Shown one piece after another: positions 55,905-64,000 of a stretch of DNA of 64,000 nucleotides. The stretch's first letter is position 1, and each line of letters begins with the position of its first letter. Below the pieces are notes generated by a model. That model made no database searches. It was not told the DNA's origin and saw nothing but the letters and a program-made list of their open reading frames with translations. The stretch comes from Nitrobacter sp. Nb-311A (lineage in GTDB: Bacteria; Pseudomonadota; Alphaproteobacteria; Rhizobiales; Xanthobacteraceae), in contig NZ_CH672417.1 of NCBI RefSeq assembly GCF_000152905.1, positions 1-64,000 on the forward strand, given 5' to 3'. Both the position numbers and the translations under genes were made by a program.

Positions 55905-58013
55905 TCAACGCCGATCACGGCGGGAAGATGTATGTGGTGGAGAGCCCCGGCGACCGGCACTCCCATCGGTCTGCTTTGGCGGGATCGGCAGGCCAGGCTC
56001 CCGCGAGCAAGCAACGACACTCTTATGTATGATATCGTGTGCATCCGTTTGGTCGACCAGCGATAGACAATAGGCGGCAGCCTCTCCCAGATTGTCCGCG
56101 ACCGCGTCGGCCTTGAGGTGGTCCGTCGTCATCCCGCTGTTGGTGCATCCCCAGCAGCAAACGAGGATGCGCGCCCGCGGCATCTTGCGGCGAATCTTGC
56201 GAAGCAGATGACGCGTGTGGGCCAGGCTCCCGTCATCGAGCGTCGAGATGCATACGAGCATCACGCCCGAAGCATCGAGCTGGGAAATTCCGCTCGGCGA
56301 CGTCTCCTCTTTCCTGGCGGCGCGCGCTCCAAGACCGTGTTTCGACAGGATCTCAGCCAGAAACATCGCGGCCGCTTCGTCAAGATCGCTGCGTTGCGCG
56401 ACACAGAGCACGGGATGTTCGGCCTGCCACTCCACCGGCAATCCCTCGCGGATGAGGAACGGTAGCTCCGGCATCGGCGCGCCGGCCAGGTCCGCCGCCT
56501 CGGCAGCGGACGCGTTCTTCGGCTGGTGGTGGCCATCCAGCGCGTCATCGAATTCGGAAGCCAGTCCGTCGATGACCTCGGCAACGCTATCCCTGATTTC
56601 GGCAAGGCGATCCGGCGACAACCGATCGCGTTTGAGGTCGGCCTGCGCCAGCATCAAACCCTTCAGCGCGACGTTTTCATAATATTCGGCGAGCGAACGC
56701 TCCTTCAAAAACTTTTCGGCCGTCTCGACGGCCTCCGCGGGATCGTTGGCCAGCATCCGCTGATAGAACAGCTCCTGCGGCAACAGCGCCGGACGATCAC
56801 CTAGCAGAATATCCAAAAATCGGAGTTGCTCGACATGACGGCCCAACACGACGAGGCAGATCGTCAAGGGGGTCGCGAGAACAAGTCCGATCGGCCCCCA
56901 TAGCGCGGTCCAGAACGTTGCCGAGACCACGACGGCCACCGGCGACAATCCGCTGCTGTGCCCCACAAGCAAAGGGTCGAACACCTGACCGACCACCAGC
57001 TCCGTCAGCAGAATGAGCGCGCCGCTCCACAGCAGCATCGACCAGCCGGGATCGACCGCGATAGCCAGGGTCAACGGAAAAAATGCTGCTATGAAAGGAC
57101 CGACATAAGGCACGAACCGCATGATCGCGGCCAGAATGCCCCAAAGGATGGCGCTGGGGACGCCGATCAATAGAAGTCCGGCCGCCACGATCACACCGAA
57201 TCCGGCATTAAGCAGGACCTGCATCAGGAAAAGACGGCTGAGCCGGCCGGCCGCGTCGTCGATCGCCGCGGTGGCGGACTGTAGATCGTTCGATCCTGCG
57301 AGCTTGATGAACCGGTTGCGGAGATCCTCCCGCTGGAACAGGATGAAGATCACGAATACGATCACGATGCCCACGATCGCCAGCGGATGCAGCAGCGGGC
57401 TGATGAGCGCGGAAATATTCTCAAGGGCGGACTGCGGCGGCGAACGCACCAAGACGGGTATAGGCTCGACGTGATCGGCCGTTTTGGAGGATGGCGAACC
57501 CGCCGCCGATGGCGATGGCTGATTTTGCGGGCCGCTGATTTCCTTGTCGAGATTTTGAAGAAGCTCGGCCGCGCGATCCAGCGGCCCGGTCATCGTCAGG
57601 GCCCGCAGCGATTGGATCTTTTGCTGCATCGTCTGCTGGTATAGCGGCAGGCTCTCTGCGAGGCCCCTGACTTCCCTCACGATCAGACCGCCGAGGGCAA
57701 AGATTGCTATGAAAGCAAGCAGGACCACGACAGGAACGCTGGCCGCGCGCGGAAAATGCCAGCGTTCGAGAATATCAACCAGCGGGGCAAGCACGAAGCT
57801 CAAAAGCACGGCCAGCACGATGGGGACGAAAATCTCCCGACCCACATAGAGTCCGCAGATTACCAGCGCCGCAACAACGACCGCTGTTAGCGCCCGGTCG
57901 CCGATGCCTCCCCTCGCTACCCGCGGCGCTACCCTCGCGTCCAGATCCAGACTCACCGCCGATGACCCCGATATTCGTGGTCCTTCAATGGCCGATGAGC
58001 GATTTGGTTCCAT
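55905..58013 (-). CDS. AI-2E/PerM-family permease with long cytoplasmic tail
   Basis: 702 aa from the ATG at 58013. Residues about 40-385 are the membrane domain of the AI-2E transporter (PerM) family: eight helices, with LVICGLYVGREIFVPIVLAV, PYVGPFIAAFFPLTLAIAVD and DPLLVGHSSGLSPVAVVVSA. The remaining 300 residues are soluble: a helical part (LANDPAEAVETAEKFLKERS) and a Rossmann-like domain (PVLCVAQRSDLDEAAAMFLA … GVMLVCISTLDDGSLAHTRH … ARILVCCWG) that resembles B12-binding or universal stress folds. The tail suggests sensing coupled to transport. Substrate unknown. Confidence 0.8.
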   Translation of the reverse strand: MEPNRSSAIEGPRISGSSAVSLDLDARVAPRVARGGIGDRALTAVVVAALVICGLYVGREIFVPIVLAVLLSFVLAPLVDILERWHFPRAASVPVVVLLAFIAIFALGGLIVREVRGLAESLPLYQQTMQQKIQSLRALTMTGPLDRAAELLQNLDKEISGPQNQPSPSAAGSPSSKTADHVEPIPVLVRSPPQSALENISALISPLLHPLAIVGIVIVFVIFILFQREDLRNRFIKLAGSNDLQSATAAIDDAAGRLSRLFLMQVLLNAGFGVIVAAGLLLIGVPSAILWGILAAIMRFVPYVGPFIAAFFPLTLAIAVDPGWSMLLWSGALILLTELVVGQVFDPLLVGHSSGLSPVAVVVSATFWTALWGPIGLVLATPLTICLVVLGRHVEQLRFLDILLGDRPALLPQELFYQRMLANDPAEAVETAEKFLKERSLAEYYENVALKGLMLAQADLKRDRLSPDRLAEIRDSVAEVIDGLASEFDDALDGHHQPKNASAAEAADLAGAPMPELPFLIREGLPVEWQAEHPVLCVAQRSDLDEAAAMFLAEILSKHGLGARAARKEETSPSGISQLDASGVMLVCISTLDDGSLAHTRHLLRKIRRKMPRARILVCCWGCTNSGMTTDHLKADAVADNLGEAAAYCLSLVDQTDAHDIIHKSVVACSREPGLPIPPKQTDGSAGRRGSPPHTSSRRDRR

Positions 58014-58025
58014 CGTGTTCCGAAA

Positions 58026-58226
58026 ATGGCGAACCGGAGATTCTTCTTCTGCCCAGGCGTTGCGTCCGCTTACCTGCCCCCCAGCACTGCGGATTACTTC
58101 CAACCGACGGCGATTTCGCTGCGGCTGCCGGTCAACCTGCTCGAGCAGATCAAGATCGCCGCCAACAGGCGCGACGTGCCCTATCGGTCGCTGATCAAGA
58201 TGTGGCTGGCGGAGAAGGTGGGGTAG
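58026..58226 (+). pseudogene. Remnant of a CopG/BrnA-type antitoxin gene
   Basis: The frame ends STADYFQPTAISLRLPVNLL then EQIKIAANRRDVPYRSLIKM and WLAEKVG. This is the C-terminal half of ribbon-helix-helix antitoxins (ISLRLP strand, VPYQSLIK helix). The N-terminal 30-40 residues of the full protein are missing, and the upstream start lies inside the permease 5' region. No toxin gene is next to it. Probably a degraded toxin-antitoxin remnant. Confidence 0.55.
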
Positions 58227-58255
58227 CGAAGAGCGAGATAAAGAATTCTCAACTC

Positions 58256-59320
58256 CTAATCCTTCAAATCCTCGCCGTCAGCGATTGCGTCTTCCGCATC
58301 TTTGAAAAACTGCCTATTGGTCAGGTCAGAACGCCATGCGGATTTGAAAGCTGCGAAATCGTTCTCGGTCTGAAGCCTGAAACGAAGCTCCTTACCATCT
58401 CGTACCAATCGGACATTGGCATCCGGAGCCAACCGTCCGCGCCAGTAACTCTCATCATTTTCAAATCGCCCGAACTGATGGACGGTCGCGAACTGTTTTC
58501 TTGCTCCAATCCGAAACAGGCTTCTTCCGTCACGACGGTATATGAGACGTCTTCGACCGGGAAGATTGTCTACCCCTGCCAGCACCTCCGATCTGAAGAA
58601 GCCACACACGGCATCGCTCTGGAGCGTTTTGTAAACATCGTCCCAAGTTGCCGATGTTCCTAATCCGATCTCCTTCGTTCGCCTTCGCCTTATTGCGATA
58701 TCTGAGAGTTCAGGGGGAGGGTAAACTCTCGTACAGGTCAAGAAATTAAGGTCATCGTGTCTCGCCAACTGAAGGCGGTAGCATCTGATGTCTAGCTCAA
58801 ACTTCTCCCAGAGCCATTCTGCGGTCGCAAGCACCCCATAGTCAAACTCTTCAGCCAGCAAAAGGACACGCTGACTTCTATTCATTACGGCAATGTCACC
58901 CTCTTCTAGTATCTCGCCGATCTCTTCCTGAGCTTCTTCGATCGTCTGAAGCTTGTCGCCGTACTTGCCGTTGAAATTTGCAAGCGCATCAATAAATTGA
59001 TACGGCTCCCATTTGGAAAGCATGGCAGCATAAGACAGACCTTGAAGGAGTTGCAACTTGTCGCTATCTCTCTTCAACTCAATAACCACCGCCACTCCAT
59101 CAGGATCGACTCCAAGTAAATCAATCCGGTCTTGAACGAATTCAGTAGGCTGAATTTCGGTGCCGACGATACGAATATCCTCACCCAGTTCGTTGCAAAA
59201 AGCATCGGGGCTCCGACAAATCATGTTCTGGATGTCGCGCCGTTCCCAATAGCCCGATTCACGCATGGTCTTCGGTTCTAGTCGAAGAAGCTTTTTGCTA
59301 GCACCGTCAATTCGTAGCAT
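58256..59320 (-). CDS. PD-(D/E)XK nuclease-fold protein (DUF91/NucS-like)
   Basis: A 354-aa protein whose first 100 residues follow the PD-(D/E)XK layout: RRDIQNMICRSPDAFCNELG, VQDRIDLLGVDPDGVAVVIE with Asp67, Glu81 and Lys83 as the D-ExK triad (…VIELKRD). The rest has no recognised domain. It is AT-richer than its neighbours, so probably acquired. No methyltransferase or helicase partner is next to it. Possibly a stand-alone defence or repair nuclease; this is inferred from fold only. Confidence 0.6.
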   Translation of the reverse strand: MLRIDGASKKLLRLEPKTMRESGYWERRDIQNMICRSPDAFCNELGEDIRIVGTEIQPTEFVQDRIDLLGVDPDGVAVVIELKRDSDKLQLLQGLSYAAMLSKWEPYQFIDALANFNGKYGDKLQTIEEAQEEIGEILEEGDIAVMNRSQRVLLLAEEFDYGVLATAEWLWEKFELDIRCYRLQLARHDDLNFLTCTRVYPPPELSDIAIRRRRTKEIGLGTSATWDDVYKTLQSDAVCGFFRSEVLAGVDNLPGRRRLIYRRDGRSLFRIGARKQFATVHQFGRFENDESYWRGRLAPDANVRLVRDGKELRFRLQTENDFAAFKSAWRSDLTNRQFFKDAEDAIADGEDLKD

Positions 59321-59363
59321 CCGTCGATTCCTCGCCGCTATACTTGGTCATTAGCTTGACAAA

Positions 59364-61016
<1,653 letters not shown>

Positions 61017-61410
61017 CGTGATCCCTAATTCAGCGTGATTCTTAAAAAGCCCCGCGGCGGTGTTCAGACGTTCTCTTCCGCCTTGCGGCGACATCGTCAG
61101 GAGAACGTCAGAATCGACCTCCGCGCCGACCGAAGGTTTATGCTTCTTTCGAATCCAAGTCGCTGAACAGCTCGCGGGGGCCGAACGTCAGATTCACGGC
61201 GCTGGTTTCAGGAAAGTTGCTGCCCGCTGATGTAGCCGCGCGGCGGCGAAAGGGCAACCTTGCCTTAACCACTCAGAAAGGTTGACGAAAGGAATACTCC
61301 GCTCCGTCTCATTCAAACCGCCTTTTAATTGAATCGGTGAAGAATGGCGAGACCAGCGGATCTTGCCGGTCTTCCAGCAGGACGTTCGCGACCAACAAGG
61401 CAGAAACACC
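61017..61410. other. Intergenic stretch upstream of ettA
   Basis: No supported gene. The ettA promoter should lie here. Minus-strand frames are short and featureless. Confidence 0.4.
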
Positions 61411-61617
61411 ATGGCGACCAGCGTATCGGCGTCAGCCTCCAAACCGATCGAAAAACAGGATCATCAACGCGGACGGCCTCACGGCATTCGCGAGTTATGG
61501 CGCGAATTCATCGCCATCGCGTTCAACTCCTACCGGCCCGAACTGCATTATATGCGCGGACCCGGGCCCGCCTGGCGAGCCAAGCACGGCGAGCGTCCGC
61601 CGGTTCATTCCCAATGA
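61411..61617 (+). CDS. Small hypothetical protein (68 aa), coupled to the next
   Basis: MATSVSASASKPIEKQDHQR, then GRPHGIRELWREFIAIAFNS and YRPELHYMRGPGPAWRAKHG. AAGG precedes the ATG. Its stop overlaps the next start by 4 bp (ATGA), typical of coupled genes. No family recognised; a helix (ELWREFIAIAFNSY) suggests a real protein. Confidence 0.45.
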   Translation: MATSVSASASKPIEKQDHQRGRPHGIRELWREFIAIAFNSYRPELHYMRGPGPAWRAKHGERPPVHSQ

Positions 61618-61892
61618 GCAGACTCACCCGCAGTCGGCATCACACAATATCGAGCACGACCGCGCCGATCGTCGAAGCGACGACAAAGGAACGTCTGACG
61701 GCGGATTCCAGACCGAGTCTCCTCTGCCGGAAAACGCCACGCCTCAATCATCCGAAACGCAGGCTTGATAGGCGCTTGGGGACCTCACCTATCGGCTGCG
61801 AGATCACGCAGAACTACGGGCACTATTACATCGAGATGATCGGGAACATTGCCGCGTGGCTCAAGGACGCACGGGTACGCGCGCTGCGGTGA
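61614..61892 (+). CDS. Small hypothetical protein (92 aa)
   Basis: Starts in the stop of the previous gene. Basic N-terminal half without pattern, then TSPIGCEITQNYGHYYIEMI and GNIAAWLKDARVRAL. Another frame over 61618-61768 is also open, so the coding frame is not certain. No family recognised. Confidence 0.3.
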   Translation: MSRLTRSRHHTISSTTAPIVEATTKERLTADSRPSLLCRKTPRLNHPKRRLDRRLGTSPIGCEITQNYGHYYIEMIGNIAAWLKDARVRALR

Positions 61893-61992
61893 GCCGAAGC
61901 AGCTTTGAGTGAAGCGTGTCCTCGGGAAAGATCCGCGCGGGAGAATCGTTATGCGCGCTCGGCACTGCCCTCGGCCGCGTTAAGCGACACGG

Positions 61993-63117
61993 CTACCGGA
62001 CCGTGACCGGCGCAGGTAGCGGCGGCACCGAGGTTGGCTGAGTTCCGGGCAAGCTCGCCGTCTGCGGCGGCTGCGGAGTCGGCGCAGCGCCCGATCCCGG
62101 AGCCGGCTGCGTCGAGGCCGTCGTATCGGTGTGCGGCGGGCCGCCCGGGAGCACGACAACGCGCGTGCCGACCTTCACACGGTCAAACAGATCCGACACA
62201 TCCTCGTTGAGCATACCGATGCAACCGGAGGATACGAACTTGCCGATCGTCGAAGGCTGATTGGTGCCGTGGATGCGATAGACGGTCGAACCAAGATACA
62301 TGGCGCGCGCGCCCAGCGGATTGCCGGGACCGCCCGCCATGAAGCGCGGCAGATAAGGCTGGCGTTCGATCATTTCGGTCGGCGGATGCCAGTCCGGCCA
62401 CTCCGCCTTGCGGCTGATCTTCTGCACGCCGGACCAGGTGAAGCCGTCGCGGCCGACGCGCACGCCGTAACGGATCGCGCGATTGTTGCCCAAGATATAA
62501 TACAGGTGCGTGTTCGACGTATCGACCACGATGGTGCCCGCCGGCTCTTTGGTAGCAAAAGTGACTTCCTTGCGGCGCAGTCTCTCCGGCAGTTGCTTCT
62601 CGCCGCCTTGATCGACCTCCGGCTGCTCATCCGGCGGCAGCGCCGACATCGGCGTCGGCCTGCCGTCCGCGCCGACGGGAGCCGGCGGCGTAAGGCCGTC
62701 AGACGGTCCGCCGGTCGAAGCGACTGTTTCCGGCGCACGCGTCTGATAATGCGTAGGGCCGGGTTGCCCGTAACGGGGATCGTCGGGCGACATTACCGGA
62801 CCCGGCGGAAGATCGCGATTCGAGTAGACTGGCGAGGAACCGGGGCGACCGTAGCGCGGATCATCCGGCGACATCACGGGGCCCGGCGGTGTCAGCGTTG
62901 CGGAATTGCGGCTCCGTGTCGATTGGTCGTCGCCCGGATCGAAATTGTGAAGCCCGTCGACTGCACCTGAACGATCGTCTACATCCGGATAGGGGGAGGG
63001 CGGCACCGAATAGACCGGGCTTGGCGGGGATGGGTAGTCCTGCGCCGAGGCTAACGGCGTTCCCGCTGCGGCGGCCACGATCGCCGCAAAAACCGTCAGA
63101 ATGCGTTTGATCATCAT
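61993..63117 (-). CDS. Exported L,D-transpeptidase (YkuD domain)
   Basis: A 374-aa exported enzyme that makes 3-3 cross-links in peptidoglycan or attaches proteins to it. Signal peptide LTVFAAIVAAAAGTPLASA. A proline-rich linker (about 30-160) carries the unit PPGPVMSPDDPRYG twice. The YkuD domain (about 190-330) has TIVVDTSNTHLYYILGNNRA and the catalytic motif IHGTNQPSTIGKFVSSGCIG (His, Ser and Cys of H-x13-SxGCI). ATG codons at 63117 and 63114; the first is used. Stand-alone. Confidence 0.93.
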   Translation of the reverse strand: MMIKRILTVFAAIVAAAAGTPLASAQDYPSPPSPVYSVPPSPYPDVDDRSGAVDGLHNFDPGDDQSTRSRNSATLTPPGPVMSPDDPRYGRPGSSPVYSNRDLPPGPVMSPDDPRYGQPGPTHYQTRAPETVASTGGPSDGLTPPAPVGADGRPTPMSALPPDEQPEVDQGGEKQLPERLRRKEVTFATKEPAGTIVVDTSNTHLYYILGNNRAIRYGVRVGRDGFTWSGVQKISRKAEWPDWHPPTEMIERQPYLPRFMAGGPGNPLGARAMYLGSTVYRIHGTNQPSTIGKFVSSGCIGMLNEDVSDLFDRVKVGTRVVVLPGGPPHTDTTASTQPAPGSGAAPTPQPPQTASLPGTQPTSVPPLPAPVTVR

Positions 63118-63564
63118 CGCCCTTGTATATAAATCCAACAAGACACCGGATCGTTAACGGCGACATCGCGCACGATAGCGGCGCATTCAAGACAATACCG
63201 GCAAAAGCCTCCCCGATTCAGTCATAATTCGAAGATCGCGGCAAACCGTGACCTTTATAGCGCTTTCGAGCGACGGGGAATCCGGCTCGCGCGGAGAAAG
63301 CGCGTCAAATCAAAAAGATGGAGTCTTTCACCGTTTCCGTGAAGCGGTGAAAAACTCCAAGGTCTCACCGGTTTCCGGCAAATTTTCCGACGGCGATTGT
63401 TGCGGTGGATTTTTGGAGGGCGCGACCGCGTCTCTTGCGGTATTCTCGATCTGTCCTGATTCGGTGGATTGCCGCCGCAACCTGTCGAGCAGGTACGTTC
63501 AGTCGCGTTTTGATGGCTCGATCACCGCCCTGGACTAGACACGCGGGAAGGCGCAACCATCCTC
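63118..63564. other. Intergenic stretch with repeat and hairpin
   Basis: Holds an inverted type B repeat (63257-63312) and an inverted repeat GAGTCTTTCACCG … CGGTGAAAAACTC at about 63321-63358. No gene is supported. Confidence 0.5.
63257..63312 (-). repeat. Inverted type B repeat
   Basis: ATAGCGCTTTCGAGCGACGG, then GGAATCCGGCTCGCGCGGAG and AAAGCGCGTCAAATC: a diverged inverted member of the family at 8757 and 50764. Confidence 0.75.
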
Positions 63565-64000
63565 ATGTTACCTGGTTTCCGTTCCCTGTTCGTTGTGGTC
63601 GTGCTGGCGATCTCAATGCTGATTTTCGGCCTCGGGGCCGCGGCTTTGCTGCGAGCGACCCACGAAGAGTTCGCAAGTCTGCCGCTCAAGCAGATGCCCG
63701 AAGTCACGTTTGCATCGAGAGAAGCCCAACAGCCCACACTGGCGGTACTACAGGTCGATCCATCGGCCGAGCCTGCCACGCCGGAGGCAAACCAGGCCGA
63801 AACACAGCACCTGACACCTTTATCGGACGCGCAGCTATCGGACGCGCTGCCGAAAAACGGACCCGATGCGCCGGCAACGGATGCGCTTCCGGCCAAGGAT
63901 GCACCGCCGGCCCCCGATACGCTTTCGGCCACAGATTCACCCGCGGCTCCGGCCGGCAACGATGTACCGGCAGCTTCTCCGCCACCATCGGCCTCCGCTC
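63565..64000 (+). CDS. Membrane-anchored Pro/Ala-rich protein (partial, right edge)
   Basis: ATG at 63565 opens a frame that continues past the window end. It begins MLPGFRSLFVVVVLAISMLI then FGLGAAALLRATHEEFASLP: a single N-terminal anchor. The rest seen is low-complexity (EPATPEANQAETQ, DALPAKDAPPAPDTLSA), a likely extracytoplasmic linker. The domain it leads to is outside the window. No family is recognised. Confidence 0.65.
   Translation, partial: MLPGFRSLFVVVVLAISMLIFGLGAAALLRATHEEFASLPLKQMPEVTFASREAQQPTLAVLQVDPSAEPATPEANQAETQHLTPLSDAQLSDALPKNGPDAPATDALPAKDAPPAPDTLSATDSPAAPAGNDVPAASPPPSASA

Overview
The window looks like a chromosomal segment of an alphaproteobacterium of the Bradyrhizobium/Rhodopseudomonas/Nitrobacter group (Nitrobacteraceae), most likely a Nitrobacter. 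The grounds are high GC, rpoD, dnaG, yqeY, carA and carB lying close together, an Irr-type iron box beside bacterioferritin, EcfG-type stress promoters, many copies of a 'GAGCATGATCC…GAAAACCGG' intergenic repeat, and a short dimer-type chlorite dismutase (182 aa). The last closely resembles, from memory, the one characterised in Nitrobacter winogradskyi. The species was not determined.

Region 1 (1-7.4 kb) is an integrated island. It holds a truncated IS21-type transposase, a small XRE regulator, two tyrosine recombinases that overlap by 4 bp, two excisionase/AlpA-like proteins, an unknown 246-aa protein and a third (433-aa) integrase. It ends at the 3' end of a tRNA gene (T-arm, acceptor strand and CCA at 7346-7373), the expected scar of integration.

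Region 2 (7.7-22 kb) is core genome broken by an IS3 and an IS5 element, both with clear ends and target duplications. It contains an OmpA-like protein, a lytic transglycosylase, rpoD, dnaG, chlorite dismutase with a wrecked N-formylglutamate amidohydrolase gene coupled to it, a DUF3309 peptide, yqeY, carA and dps.

Region 3 (22-31 kb) has two tRNA genes (an odd Cys-like one with an 8-nt anticodon loop, and Gly-UCC), carB with hairpins in its leader, greA, a DoxX protein, an Lrp regulator, trxB and a LysR regulator. Region 4 (31-40 kb) has a ParA-like ATPase, the RNase P RNA, envelope proteins (extensin-like lipoprotein, DUF4403, PRC-barrel, SLT domain) and a large membrane protein.

Region 5 (40-45.2 kb) is a thiamine operon, thiO-thiS-thiG-thiE-(frameshifted membrane gene)-thiC, led by a sigma-70 promoter and a TPP riboswitch. 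Region 6 (45-64 kb) mixes accessory genes (a UDG-like protein; a PD-(D/E)XK nuclease beside a truncated antitoxin remnant) with core genes: oligopeptidase B, bacterioferritin and its ferredoxin with an Irr box, two paralogous small secreted proteins, a second lytic transglycosylase, a UPF0114 protein, tam, an AI-2E family permease with a long cytoplasmic tail, ettA and an L,D-transpeptidase. A truncated proline/alanine-rich protein runs off the right edge.

No CRISPR array, rRNA or replication origin was seen. The strongest items for a second look are the 8-nt-loop tRNA, the repeats that supply stop codons to core genes, the IS5 copy inserted exactly at a stop codon, and the coupled recombinase pair. 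All assignments come from reading the sequence and from remembered family motifs; no database was searched.
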